A stretch of 64,000 nucleotides of DNA from Verrucomicrobiota bacterium (GCA_016222825.1 JACRQF010000002.1:53603-117602), one strand, 5' to 3'; counted from the stretch's first letter, positions 31,244 through 39,590 are shown. The notes: generated from the letters alone by a model not told the origin. Numbers and translations are program-made.

Positions 31244-32905
31244 TCACCGCCGTCGCCTCTCATCGGCCACCGTCGGCCGCCACACGTTGCCTTCGCTCTG
31301 CAAACCCGTCCGCACGTCGTCCAGCCCGCCCGGATGATAGACCGGCACACCGCGCGCCTCCGGGTCATCGAAATCAAAGATGCAATCAATCGCGTAGCCA
31401 AACGCGTCCGGGCCGTGGTCGTGGACATCATCCTTGACCGGTTCGCCGTGCGCGTCGCGGTAATAGCCGCCGGCCAGATCGCCCAGCAGTCCGCCGGCCA
31501 TCGTCGGGTCCGCGTGCAGCCAGCCCAGGCTGATGATCGCCTGGAGCTTCGCCAGCCGCGCGTCCACCTTGCTCGACCGGTGGAACACCGTCCGCCCGCG
31601 CGCCTTCAACACCGCAATCGCGCTCATCGCGCTCGTGTCCTTCCGCTGCTCGCCCGCCGGGTCGCCATACTCGATTGCCTTGGCACCGGGGAAATACTTG
31701 GCCTGCTGCACCGACACATAGTTGCGGTCAAACGCCTCGATGGTCAGGTTGCACATCCGCACCTCCAGCAGGATCCGCACGGCAAAGCTCTCCACCTCGC
31801 CGTCCACCTCGATCGGTTCCACCTGGAAGAACACCGCGTAGGGATTCGCAAAGCCGAAGTCACGGCCGCAGAACAAGGGCAGCGTCGGCCGATACGCCTG
31901 GGGCGCGCGGACGATCAGTTCCGTGTCCGCATACACCGGCAGGCCCGCCGCCACCGTGCTGTCCAGTTCCATCTCCCGCCGCCACTTCTTGGAGTCCGGA
32001 TACCGCTGCCGCTCGCGCGCATACCAGGCCTTGCCCGCCTTCGTCTCGGGGTTCTTGTCCGGGTCGGCCGAGTAATGGACCTCGATATGATGGAACCCGT
32101 AGCGGTCCCACACCTCCATGCCCTTCATCAGCCGCGTCTTCTTCGGCTTGTCCAGCGGCGCAATCGGGTTCTCGATGTCGGTCGAGTAGCCCAGCCGGTT
32201 GACAAACGTGTCGCCGTTGGGCGAGCTGACTACCGCCAGGTTCGCGCACGACGGCAGCAGCGAGTGGATCAGCTCCGAGGCCGTCGGGTAGAACTCCGCT
32301 TCATCGAGGTAGCCGTGCGTCCACGTCTCCGACCGCATCTTGTCGGCCGCGTCGCCCTGCTTCCGCTGCTCCGCCGCCATCGGCACGATCCACGCCGTCG
32401 GCAGCGTCCCCTCGCCATCGTGATACACGCTCAACACGCCGTCGGCCATCCGCGCCAGCGGCTTGTCGAAGTAATCCGGGATGTTCTCATAGATGCGAAA
32501 CGCCCGGCTCCGGATATGTTTGCTCGCCCGCACCCGGTCCAGGCAGAACCACGCCACCCGCGTGCCCGGCCGCACCAGCACCGCATGGACGTAGAGCGCC
32601 GCAAACAGCCACGTGACCAGGATCTGCCGCGACTTCTTCACCCGGATCTGCGGATGCTTCTGCCACTGCCGGACCAGCCGCTTCAGATACGCCTTCTTAG
32701 GATACCGCCGCAACGGCTGCACCCCCGGCGCCGCAAGTTCGTCAAACGTGTAGCCGCAGCGCGTGATGAACTCCCACGGATCATCCGGGATCGGCTCCCG
32801 CGGCCGGGCCTTCGCCGGCTCCACCTTCAGCTCCGGCATGTCCAGCGCGATCGCCGAGGCAATCCCCGTCAGCAGCGTTGAAGTGATCCGGCGCGTGTAA
32901 GCCAT
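31244..32905 (-). CDS. Terminase large subunit (553 aa)
   Basis: ATPase-nuclease that pumps DNA into the head. A divergent Walker A in the phage-terminase form KSRQILVTW (91-99), Walker B GYLDEAE (198-204), coupling motif SSPN (227-230). RNase H-like nuclease with GRDFGFANPYA near residue 350, EYGDPAGEQ in the middle, and a late Asp in DHGPDAFGYA. Length normal. Gene lies after the small-subunit candidate and before portal, the usual order. Confidence 0.9.
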   Translation of the reverse strand: MAYTRRITSTLLTGIASAIALDMPELKVEPAKARPREPIPDDPWEFITRCGYTFDELAAPGVQPLRRYPKKAYLKRLVRQWQKHPQIRVKKSRQILVTWLFAALYVHAVLVRPGTRVAWFCLDRVRASKHIRSRAFRIYENIPDYFDKPLARMADGVLSVYHDGEGTLPTAWIVPMAAEQRKQGDAADKMRSETWTHGYLDEAEFYPTASELIHSLLPSCANLAVVSSPNGDTFVNRLGYSTDIENPIAPLDKPKKTRLMKGMEVWDRYGFHHIEVHYSADPDKNPETKAGKAWYARERQRYPDSKKWRREMELDSTVAAGLPVYADTELIVRAPQAYRPTLPLFCGRDFGFANPYAVFFQVEPIEVDGEVESFAVRILLEVRMCNLTIEAFDRNYVSVQQAKYFPGAKAIEYGDPAGEQRKDTSAMSAIAVLKARGRTVFHRSSKVDARLAKLQAIISLGWLHADPTMAGGLLGDLAGGYYRDAHGEPVKDDVHDHGPDAFGYAIDCIFDFDDPEARGVPVYHPGGLDDVRTGLQSEGNVWRPTVADERRRR

Positions 32906-32909
32906 AAGG

Positions 32910-33239
32910 TCACTCCCCTGACACGTAAAAGGGGTAGTTTTCCTGGTTAAACCATTTCAACACCCCAACAGCAGAACCATGATTTGCCCGAAACCATCGG
33001 TTGAGTAGCCGCCGGTTCTTGCTGTGGTTGGCCCTTTCAAAAACAACTTTTCCGCCAGCCGCCGCCAATGCCTTTGCCAAACCGCAGTTCGGTTTATGCC
33101 CCACAGTTTCAGTGTGCCATCCCCGCCGTGGCGCGCAGCCAAAACACTTCGGACACTGCCCATTGCCTAACCTCCACTCTTCCAATTTCAAATATCTCAG
33201 GACGCTATAAGTTTTCAGCCTGTAAGTTTTAGCTTTCAT
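32910..33239 (-). CDS. Small zinc-finger-like phage protein (109 aa)
   Basis: MKAKTYRLKTYSVLRYLKL, then CPKCFGC and, after a turn with GHKPNCGLAKAL, a pattern with Cys and His spacing typical of zinc ribbons in small phage proteins. The C-terminus is basic and aromatic. Its ATG overlaps the stop of the preceding gene by one base (TGATG), and it ends 4 bp before terminase large. Probably an accessory protein; function unknown. Confidence 0.6.
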   Translation of the reverse strand: MKAKTYRLKTYSVLRYLKLEEWRLGNGQCPKCFGCAPRRGWHTETVGHKPNCGLAKALAAAGGKVVFERANHSKNRRLLNRWFRANHGSAVGVLKWFNQENYPFYVSGE

Positions 33240-33871
33240 CAGCCCACCAGCCTTCCCGCCGCCAGGTCTTTCAGGCCGTCCCGAAGAATCTGCTTGCCCG
33301 CTTCGTCCAGGTGCGGCTCCAGCTTCCGCAGCAGCGGCACCACCGCACGGCCGCCCGCCACCACGCCGTCATTCCACACCCGGTTCACACGCTCCGGATC
33401 GAACTGCCCCGCCAGTTTCAACGCCATCTCCGTCCCCTTCGCCTGGGCGTCCAGATCATCCTCCACCAGTTCCGTCGGCGCATCCTTCCTGAACGCGCCC
33501 GACGCCTTGTCAAACAGCGTCTCGAACAGCTCCGGCTCCTTTTCCAGCCGCACCGTTGTCACCGCGTCCTCGCGAACCTTCTTCTTCTTCAGCAGCTTGG
33601 CCACCGGCTGGACGATATCCACGTCGGTAATCCCGCAGTCTATCTGCAACGCCGCAAACAACCGCTCGCCCGTGCTCTGGCTCCCCAGCGTCCGCGAGGC
33701 GTTCGACGGCGACAACCCCACCTCCCGGCAGGCTTCCGTGATCGCCATCCCATGCTCGTGGACCAGCACCAGCGCCGCCGCCACGCGCGGGTCCCGCCGC
33801 CGCGACCGCTTTTTCGCGGCCGGCCGGAGTGGTTTGGAGGCGGGTTTGGAGTTATCTTCAGTAATCTTCAT
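33239..33871 (-). CDS. Terminase small subunit candidate (210 aa)
   Basis: Basic N-terminal tail (KPLRPAAKKRSRRRDPR) leads into a helix-turn-helix at about residues 30-65 (VLVHEHGMAITEACREVGLS), followed by a helical oligomerisation-type region. HTH plus position upstream of the large subunit fit a small terminase that recognises packaging sites. An alternative is a transcription regulator. Confidence 0.6.
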   Translation of the reverse strand: MKITEDNSKPASKPLRPAAKKRSRRRDPRVAAALVLVHEHGMAITEACREVGLSPSNASRTLGSQSTGERLFAALQIDCGITDVDIVQPVAKLLKKKKVREDAVTTVRLEKEPELFETLFDKASGAFRKDAPTELVEDDLDAQAKGTEMALKLAGQFDPERVNRVWNDGVVAGGRAVVPLLRKLEPHLDEAGKQILRDGLKDLAAGRLVG

Positions 33872-33904
33872 TTTGTTCTCCTAAGTCACGTGTTTATCGT
33901 GGGT

Positions 33905-35143
33905 TCAAGTTACAGAAAAAACAGGCTGTTTTTGTGGGGTTTTCGGGGTGGTTTTCGCGGACCGCTTTTGCGACTGCCGCCAGCCGTGGAAGCTGAACGG
34001 CGCGCACCGCTCCCACTGAGGTTTCTGTTGCGCGTTCCACACCAGCTTCCAGCCGTGCTGGGTGCAGTAATCCATCCATTCGCCGTAGAGAAAACCGCCC
34101 GCGCTGTCCACAGGTTTGCCCTCGGCTTTGCGCCGGTCGAACTCGTTGAGCGCATAGCGCATGGCTTCCGCCGTCGTTGGATCGTCGGCTGCGTTGATCG
34201 TTCCCCGGATCCGCATCCTCCATCGGCCGCCCTTGGCTTTCATCCCGTCCCGGCCTTCCTCGCCCAGCGCCCGCTTCAACCGGGCCATCAGGGTCTTTTC
34301 ATCCAGCGCGTGCGGATCAAGATAATCCTCCCCATCCATCCCTGCTTCCGGCGTTCCAAGGGGTGCGACAATCTGGCGTGGTATCGAAATGATACCGGGC
34401 TCCCTCTTAAGAGTATTAAGAGTATCTTTAGAGAGCGTCAGAGGTGACGGGGGTGGGACAAGCGCTTTAAGAGGGGCCGGCAGCCGGCTTGGTTTCGATT
34501 CGATACCGCCAGCCGGCAAAAAATTTTTGGCCCCTCCCCCGGTTCCGTCGCCCCCCTCCCCACGCCAAATCTCCAATCTCCGATTTCCAATCTCCTGTTT
34601 CTCCGCCGCCACAGCACCCGCCACCGTCACTTCCGCCAGCGCCACATCCAGCCGCGGTTCCTCCATCGCCGGAAAATCCGCCGCCGACACGTCACAGCCC
34701 TGGGCCGCGTCTATCCTCAGCGCGGTTTCCAACTGGCTGGAGTCCACCAGCCGCCGGCGGCCGCCCCAGCGGTGCAGCTTGCTCTGCGGCACGAGCTGCC
34801 AGCCGTCGCCGCAGCGGCGGATCATCGCAAACCCTTTCAGGTCCTTCAGCGCACGGATCACGTTGGCATGGCCCACGCCCGTCCGCCGCTCCAGGTCCTG
34901 GACGGTAAAGGGCAGCGTGGCCATCCGGCCCAGCTTCAGCGACCAGCTCAGGATCGTCCACGCCACCGATCGGGCCGCCGGCGTCAGCTCCCACTCCATC
35001 AGGTCCGACCAGACCGGCACCACCAAGGCCCGCAACGCATCCTCGCCCTTGCCACTCACCTCTTCCCCCTTGCCCATTTCGCCCAAAGAAGAAGCCCGGT
35101 GTTCCATCCGGGCCGGCTGTTCCAGGTTGGTCGGTTCGTTCAT
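33905..35143 (-). CDS. Winged-helix replication-type protein (412 aa)
   Basis: Residues about 50-120 form a winged-helix domain (ARSVAWTILSWSLKLGRM, TVQDLERRTGVGHANVIRAL), as in phage replication O-type initiators or RepA-like proteins. The middle is low complexity; one stretch (QEIGNRRLEIWR) comes from a heptamer repeat at 34566. The C-terminal 130 residues have a folded domain with FHGWRQSQKR. Likely a DNA-binding replication or control protein; start overlaps a tiny upstream gene. Confidence 0.55.
   Translation of the reverse strand: MNEPTNLEQPARMEHRASSLGEMGKGEEVSGKGEDALRALVVPVWSDLMEWELTPAARSVAWTILSWSLKLGRMATLPFTVQDLERRTGVGHANVIRALKDLKGFAMIRRCGDGWQLVPQSKLHRWGGRRRLVDSSQLETALRIDAAQGCDVSAADFPAMEEPRLDVALAEVTVAGAVAAEKQEIGNRRLEIWRGEGGDGTGGGAKNFLPAGGIESKPSRLPAPLKALVPPPSPLTLSKDTLNTLKREPGIISIPRQIVAPLGTPEAGMDGEDYLDPHALDEKTLMARLKRALGEEGRDGMKAKGGRWRMRIRGTINAADDPTTAEAMRYALNEFDRRKAEGKPVDSAGGFLYGEWMDYCTQHGWKLVWNAQQKPQWERCAPFSFHGWRQSQKRSAKTTPKTPQKQPVFSVT
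34566..34600. repeat. Heptamer array, CCAATCT family, inside a gene
   Basis: CAAATCT, CCAATCT, CCGATTT, CCAATCT, CCTGTTT within the 412-aa gene, encoding a polar linker on the minus strand. Confidence 0.8.
35048..35075. repeat. Degenerate heptamer array, CCTTGCC family, inside a gene
   Basis: CCTTGCC, ACTCACC, TCTTCCC, CCTTGCC near the 5' end of the 412-aa gene (encodes GEMGKGEEVSGKGED). Confidence 0.5.
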
Positions 35144-35232
35144 TTGCGATTGTCCCCACCGTCCGTTTCCGCCGATGCCAACAGCATGATTTTGCCCGCC
35201 ATGATTTTGCCTCGCCGCTTTGTGTTCACCAT
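35140..35232 (-). CDS. Putative tiny coupled peptide (30 aa)
   Basis: MVNTKRRGKIMAGKIMLLA to GGDNRK, 30 residues. Its stop overlaps the start of the 412-aa gene (ATGA) and its own start overlaps the upstream stop. May simply be a leader peptide for coupling. Low confidence as a functional product. Confidence 0.35.
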   Translation of the reverse strand: MVNTKRRGKIMAGKIMLLASAETDGGDNRK

Positions 35233-35537
35233 CCGCTCCCCCGGTTCATCGCCGCCAGCGCACGTTCCGCCGGCCCGGTCACGTTGAACGCCTCCACGCC
35301 GTGAAACCCACACGAGGCCGCCCGGACCACCCGCCGCCGCGACACCGGCAGCCCGTGCTTCGGCTTCCGGCAGCTCGCGTTGCCGCTTATCTTCCGCTGC
35401 GCCAGGCAGTGCGCACAAAGCTTGCTCCGAAACCAATGGCCCAGCCGGATCACCATCGCCCGCCGCCGGCGCCGGCAGCAGGTGCAGAGCCGCCCCTTCT
35501 TCGCCCCATGTTTCTGCCGGGTTATGTTCCTGCCCAT
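35226..35537 (-). CDS. Cys-rich basic phage protein (103 aa)
   Basis: Start at MGRNITRQKHG chosen; an earlier ATG at 35561 overlaps the preceding gene. Contains CTCC, CAHC and another Cys within a strongly basic context (RRRRRAM), suggesting zinc-binding and nucleic-acid contact. No family recognised; part of the coupled early block. Confidence 0.5.
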   Translation of the reverse strand: MGRNITRQKHGAKKGRLCTCCRRRRRAMVIRLGHWFRSKLCAHCLAQRKISGNASCRKPKHGLPVSRRRVVRAASCGFHGVEAFNVTGPAERALAAMNRGSGW

Positions 35538-35547
35538 GTTTCGCACC

Positions 35548-35835
35548 TCATTTTTCTGCAATGAACCATTGTTTCACCCACACCCGCGCCGACAGCCCGC
35601 CCGGCGTCACGATCTCCCCGGCCGCCACCACGAGCTGGCATTGTTTGATCTCCTGCATCGCCCGCGCCGCCCCGTCGCCCGTCACCACGCACGGCACCAC
35701 CCGCACCACCGCCCCCACCTCCTGCACCAGGTCAAACTCCGCCCGGATGTTCCCCTTGGCGTCCCGCACGCTCGCCGGATCCACCCGCACACGCCCCGAC
35801 ACCGCCACGCTGTTGATGAAAAGCTCCGCGTTCAT
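35548..35835 (-). CDS. OB-fold-like small protein, possible ssDNA-binding (95 aa)
   Basis: MNAELFINSVAVSGRVRVDP begins a beta-barrel-like pattern (AEFDLVQEVGAVVRVVPCVV, SARVWVKQWF), similar in strand rhythm to short single-strand DNA-binding proteins. It is in the early replication-type block beside a winged-helix gene, which fits. The identification is tentative; no conserved SSB motif or acidic tail. The heptamer array lies 5' of the start. Confidence 0.45.
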   Translation of the reverse strand: MNAELFINSVAVSGRVRVDPASVRDAKGNIRAEFDLVQEVGAVVRVVPCVVTGDGAARAMQEIKQCQLVVAAGEIVTPGGLSARVWVKQWFIAEK

Positions 35836-36857
35836 GTCTGACCTCTGATCTCTGTCTTCTGACCTCTGATCTGTGGGAACTCCCTCACCCTCAAATCCTC
35901 CGGCCACTCCGCAGGGTCCGCGCCGGCGTAGTGTTTCAGCAACACGCGCACCGGCGCGCCCTGGTATCCGCTGTCCAAATCCGAGTAGTGCGTGTCCATC
36001 GGCCAATCCCCTGGATCGCCCTCGAAACCCGCGTCATTGCGGTCCACAATGGTCCGTCCGAGTTGCTTCACAAAGCACGGCACGCCCGCAGCCTTGCACT
36101 GCCGCACCACGTCCCGAATCCAGTCCACGTTGCACGGCCGCGCCCCCGGCCCCGTCTCACCGCCCACAATCACCCAATCCAAACGAGGCAAGGGGCAAGG
36201 GGCAAGTGGTGAACCAATCCGGCTCTTTCCCCTTTCCTCTTTCCTCTTACCCATCCGCAAATCCACCGCCCCCAGCATCGGCTCCACGCTCACAAACCGC
36301 ACCGCCGCCGGGATCCGCAGCAACTCCGGCAGCCGCGCGTCCGCCGCGGCCTGATTTTCCGCCGTCACGCCCAGCCAGACATTGGCGGGAGGTTTTCCTC
36401 CCAACCAGTTTACCAGCAGCGAAGAAAGCGGAAGATTGTTTGCGCAAGGAGTGATCTCATTGTGCGCGAGCATGACCCGCTCCGCCCACCGCTCTGGCCG
36501 CTTCGTCAGCAGCAGCCAGTCCAAATGTGGCGTCTCGTGGACCACCCGCAGGAACTCCGCCAGCCACTCCACCGGCACCTCCGGGTCCAACCAGTCACAC
36601 AGCGACGGAAACACCCGCAGCCTTCCATCTTGCCCCTTGCCCCTTGCCCCTTGCCTCTCCATCGTCCGGGCCGCCGCCTCAAACCCCTTCACCCGCCGCC
36701 GGGACACGCCCGGCCCCCAATGCCCACGGTCCTCCGTCAGCCGTCGCCGGTCTCTCGTCTCCGCGTAACAATTCGCGCACCCCGCCGAAACCTTCGTGCA
36801 TCCTTCCCAGGGGTTCAGCGTCGCGTCACACCATTGAATTTTCGTTGTCGCGCTCAT
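35832..36857 (-). CDS. Phage Gp37/Gp68-family protein (DUF5131, 341 aa)
   Basis: Strong N-terminal signature KIQWCDATLNPWEGC with C20, C27 and C30 (CX6CX2C, AGCANCYAE). The three-cysteine motif recalls iron-sulfur or radical-enzyme sites, but the function of the family is not known to me. The C-terminal half includes DWVIVGGETGPGARP and PCFVKQLG, which fit a TIM-barrel-like fold. Start at MSATTKIQW, since the upstream in-frame ATG lies inside a hairpin. Two heptamer arrays insert short polar tracts. Found in many phages and mobile elements; function unknown, probably a nucleic-acid-related enzyme. Confidence 0.75.
   Translation of the reverse strand: MSATTKIQWCDATLNPWEGCTKVSAGCANCYAETRDRRRLTEDRGHWGPGVSRRRVKGFEAAARTMERQGARGKGQDGRLRVFPSLCDWLDPEVPVEWLAEFLRVVHETPHLDWLLLTKRPERWAERVMLAHNEITPCANNLPLSSLLVNWLGGKPPANVWLGVTAENQAAADARLPELLRIPAAVRFVSVEPMLGAVDLRMGKRKEERGKSRIGSPLAPCPLPRLDWVIVGGETGPGARPCNVDWIRDVVRQCKAAGVPCFVKQLGRTIVDRNDAGFEGDPGDWPMDTHYSDLDSGYQGAPVRVLLKHYAGADPAEWPEDLRVREFPQIRGQKTEIRGQT
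35834..35875. repeat. Heptamer array, CTCTGAC family
   Basis: Six units (ATGTCTG, ACCTCTG, ATCTCTG, TCTTCTG, ACCTCTG, ATCTGTG) upstream of the 95-aa start; the same bases encode the last residues of the Gp37/68-type protein. Confidence 0.85.
36187..36251. repeat. Two heptamer runs in opposite purine/pyrimidine orientation
   Basis: GGCAAGG, GGCAAGG, GGCAAGT (36187-36207) and then TCTTTCC, CCTTTCC, TCTTTCC, TCTTACC (36224-36251), inside the Gp37/68-type gene. The two runs could partly pair in RNA. Confidence 0.75.
36628..36655. repeat. Heptamer array, CCTTGCC family, inside a gene
   Basis: TCTTGCC followed by three exact CCTTGCC units; on the minus strand it encodes RQGARGKGQDG in the Gp37/68-type protein. 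Confidence 0.85.
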
Positions 36858-36868
36858 AAGAAAAAGGA

Positions 36869-36892
36869 ACCTGTCAGCACGCGCCGACAGGT
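36869..36892 (-). terminator. Rho-independent terminator after the Tad2-like gene
   Basis: On the minus strand ACCTGTC, loop, GACAGGT, then TTCCTTTTTCTT. Begins about 10 bp after the Tad2-like stop and ends just before the Gp37/68-type start (36857), whose mRNA must therefore come from read-through. Confidence 0.7.
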
Positions 36893-36901
36893 CCATTTTG
36901 C

Positions 36902-37201
36902 CTACTCGACGATAATCTCCCAGTCTTCCGCCAGGATATCCGTCTGGCTAGCCAGCCAGCCCGTCAGCACCTTCTTGTCCGCCGTCATCATGCGGATGCT
37001 GCCCAGGCACTCGATCTGCCCGCCATTGGCTTCCGCCACCTCCTTCAGGTGCGGCTCGCGGCACCATTCAGCCTTGACTTGGGCAGCAGGCAACAGCCAG
37101 AGATACATCCCTTTGCCATTCCAGCCGGCCCGCGTTATCCGCTCGCCGCGCTTCAACGCCTCGATGGCGGCGCCAAACGTCAGGTTCGTTATTGGTTCCA
37201 T
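36902..37201 (-). CDS. tad2: Tad2-like anti-Thoeris protein (DUF2829, 99 aa)
   Basis: Start MEPITNLTFGAAIEALKRGE. The family hallmark RAGWNGKGMYLWL (24-36) and end WLASQTDILAEDWEI are present; length about 100 is typical. Tad2 proteins bind and sequester the nucleotide signals (gcADPR type) of Thoeris defence, so ThsA-type effectors are not triggered. Located in the early block, followed by its own terminator. The family match is strong; activity against a particular Thoeris type is not shown by sequence. Confidence 0.85.
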   Translation of the reverse strand: MEPITNLTFGAAIEALKRGERITRAGWNGKGMYLWLLPAAQVKAEWCREPHLKEVAEANGGQIECLGSIRMMTADKKVLTGWLASQTDILAEDWEIIVE

Positions 37202-37320
37202 GTCCTTCGTGTCCTTTCTGTGGTTTATTGTTTCCTTGCTAAAAAGTAACGGCGCACTCCGGCACGGGCGCGCGGTTCGACACCTCGAACACCTCTCGCG
37301 CGCCCGGCCGGCACATCTGC

Positions 37321-38973
37321 TCAATACGGAATCTTTCCGTCCTTCTTAAGTGTCTCGGCCTCTGCCTTCTGGCCACCGGCCTCTTTCCCCTTGCCGCTTG
37401 CCTCCTGCCGCTTCGCCTCCTCCGCTTGCTTCTTCCTCTCCGCCTTCACCTTCTTCGTCAGCGCCGCCAGGTCCACCTTGAACAGCTTCGCGTCGGCCTT
37501 CTCATCCGGATCCGCCATCAGCTCCGCAATCAGCGCCGTCGCCTCCTCCAGGCTCATCTTGCCCACGTCCTCGCCCATGGCCACATAGGCATCGTCCTTG
37601 TCCTCCAGCTTCGGATACCGCCGCGCCGCCGCCGCCAGCGGCCGTTCGTCGTAATCGTAGAGTTCCAGCAGGCCCGCCACGATCCACCGCGCAAACTCCA
37701 CCGGCTTCACCTTCACCGCCGCCTTGCCCACCGCTTCCTGGAACTCCAGCGCCACCTCCGCCGCCACCGCGCGCTCTTCCTTCTGCTTCTCGCGCTCCCT
37801 GGCATCATCGGCCGGGTTGTGCAGGTTGCGCGGCTTCACTCCCGCCGCCTTCAACGCCTCCGCCACCCGGTCCTTGGTCAGCAGATCATGCGCCTTGCCG
37901 TCCGGATCAATCGCCACCACGGCCTCTTTCTTCGCTTCCTTGCCCAGGAGTTGCGCGAAGGTCCGCCGCTTGGGGTCCTCGTAGCAATGGTCCTTCAGGT
38001 CCACGTAGGCGGAGTTGTATTTCAGCGAGCCGTATTGCCAGAGCTTCTTGCTCTCGTCCTCCGGCAACACCACGCGGCCGGCCGCCTCCATCCGCAGCTT
38101 GAGCGCGATCAGGTGCTGCTTCACCTTCTCCCGGAAACAGTCCGGGTCGGTGCAGACATCCGCGCCCTTGATGTCGCCGAACAGGTCCTTGTCGTTGCCC
38201 GTCCGCTTCGGGCACGTCGAGCACGCTCCCGCCGCGCTGACCAGGTGCGCGTCCTTCACGTCGAACGCCGCATCCGCCAGCCGCAGCATGTAGTTACACT
38301 CGATGTGCTCCCGCGCCTGGCGCACCTGCATCGGCGTGGGGTCGTATGTGTCGTGGACGCCCGCCACCTCCTCCGCGCATTTCTTCTGGAGCTTCACCGG
38401 CACCCTTGCCACCAGGAAGGCCGTGGACACGTCCAGCTTGCCGTCCAGAAAGAGTTTCTCCGCCTCCGGCACGAGCGCGCACAACCGCAGCCGCTGGTAG
38501 ATGCAGCTCTTGCTCTTGCCCGTCTTGGCCGCCACCTGGTCCACCGTCAACGCGCACCGGGCCAGCAGCGCCTCGTAGCCGCGCGCCTCCTCCATCGGAT
38601 GCAGGTCCGCCCGCTGGAGGTTCTCAATGGTCTGGATCTCCATCGCCTGGCCGTCCGTCATCGGACGCACCAGGCAGGGCACGTGCTCCAGCCCGATCTC
38701 GCCGGCCGCCCGCCAGCGCCGTTCGCCGCTGACGATCTCGAACAGATGGTCCGCCGGCTTGCCGTTGACGGTGCCCGGCCCCAGGTCCCGCGCGATCAGC
38801 GGCTGGACAATGCCATGCTCGCGGATCGAGGCCGTCAGCTCCTTCATGGCCTCCGGATCGAAATGTTTCCGGGGCTGTGTCGGCGACGGCACGCATTGCC
38901 CGACCGCCACCAGTTCGATGTTCCCCGCCGGCGACGCCGGCGGCACGCGCAATTCCTTATGCTTCGTTGTCAT
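37321..38973 (-). CDS. ParB/Spo0J-family phage protein with zinc-binding insert (550 aa)
   Basis: ParB core: PSPTQPRKHFDPE, GERRWRAA (83-90), ENLQR (117-121), HTH LTVDQVAAKTGKSKSC (142-157). An insertion with C251, C254, C274 and C279 likely binds zinc, a layout seen in phage ParB-like proteins. The C-terminus is long, charged and low complexity, with a heptamer-coded stretch (KRQEASGKGKEAGG). Start MTTKHKELRVPP; the longer upstream frame is shadow. No ParA gene in the window. Role could be DNA compaction, replication control or plasmid-like partitioning. Confidence 0.8.
   Translation of the reverse strand: MTTKHKELRVPPASPAGNIELVAVGQCVPSPTQPRKHFDPEAMKELTASIREHGIVQPLIARDLGPGTVNGKPADHLFEIVSGERRWRAAGEIGLEHVPCLVRPMTDGQAMEIQTIENLQRADLHPMEEARGYEALLARCALTVDQVAAKTGKSKSCIYQRLRLCALVPEAEKLFLDGKLDVSTAFLVARVPVKLQKKCAEEVAGVHDTYDPTPMQVRQAREHIECNYMLRLADAAFDVKDAHLVSAAGACSTCPKRTGNDKDLFGDIKGADVCTDPDCFREKVKQHLIALKLRMEAAGRVVLPEDESKKLWQYGSLKYNSAYVDLKDHCYEDPKRRTFAQLLGKEAKKEAVVAIDPDGKAHDLLTKDRVAEALKAAGVKPRNLHNPADDAREREKQKEERAVAAEVALEFQEAVGKAAVKVKPVEFARWIVAGLLELYDYDERPLAAAARRYPKLEDKDDAYVAMGEDVGKMSLEEATALIAELMADPDEKADAKLFKVDLAALTKKVKAERKKQAEEAKRQEASGKGKEAGGQKAEAETLKKDGKIPY
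37382..37416. repeat. Heptamer array, CTTGCC family, inside the ParB-like gene
   Basis: TCTTTCC, CCTTGCC, GCTTGCC, TCCTGCC near the 3' end of the gene. Confidence 0.7.
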
Positions 38974-38987
38974 GCTTGGTTCCTTTT

Positions 38988-39015
38988 CCAATCTCCAATC
39001 TCCAATTTCCAATCT
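38988..39015. repeat. Heptamer array, CCAATCT family
   Basis: CCAATCT, CCAATCT, CCAATTT, CCAATCT in the gap upstream of the ParB-like start; on the transcribed strand it reads AGATTGG. Confidence 0.9.
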
Positions 39016-39020
39016 GCCAG

Positions 39021-39572
39021 TTATGCTCCCACCTCCGCCGCCGCCCGAGGCCCCGTCGCCGCCCACGCCTGGAGATTCTCCATCTCCCGCGCCAGCGCAT
39101 CCGCACGGCTCGCGTCGCCTTTGGCCTTGGCCTCGATCAACTCCCGCCGCACGTCCCGCAGCTTCCGCAACTGCGTTTCCGCCGCCGCCGTCCGCTCCTG
39201 GAACCGCGCGCCCGTCGCCTCGAACCGGATCGCAATCTGCGTCGCCACCAGGTCCACCAGCGTCTGGCCCATGAACTCCAGCGCGTCCATCATCCGGTCC
39301 CGCCCGTTGACGCCCGCCGCCGGCGCCGCCGCAGCGGCCGATGCCGGCGCGGCCGGGGCCTTCGGCTTCCGGCCCGGCTTGGCCCGCTCCAGTTTCGACA
39401 CACCCAGCCACGGCAGCAAATACGGCGACGCGTGCTTCGTCGCCGGCCGCCGGTCCAGCGGCAGCACCTGCACCGCCATCTCATACCGCGGCTTGAACTT
39501 CAGCCCCGGCAGTTCCTTCTCGATTGCGTCAAACCGCGCCTTCACCTGCTGTTTCTCTGCGTCCGTCATCAT
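39021..39572 (-). CDS. Unknown early phage protein (183 aa)
   Basis: MMTDAEKQQVKARFDAIEKE, then PYLLPWLGVSKLERAKPGRK, an Ala-rich linker and a coiled-coil C-terminus (TQLRKLRDVRRELIEAKAKG). Start is followed within 15 bases by a second Met (MTDAEK). Just upstream of the ParB-like gene. The coiled coil suggests an oligomer; no family recognised. Confidence 0.55.
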   Translation of the reverse strand: MMTDAEKQQVKARFDAIEKELPGLKFKPRYEMAVQVLPLDRRPATKHASPYLLPWLGVSKLERAKPGRKPKAPAAPASAAAAAPAAGVNGRDRMMDALEFMGQTLVDLVATQIAIRFEATGARFQERTAAAETQLRKLRDVRRELIEAKAKGDASRADALAREMENLQAWAATGPRAAAEVGA

Positions 39573-39590
39573 GCTTTTGGTTTCCTTCTG

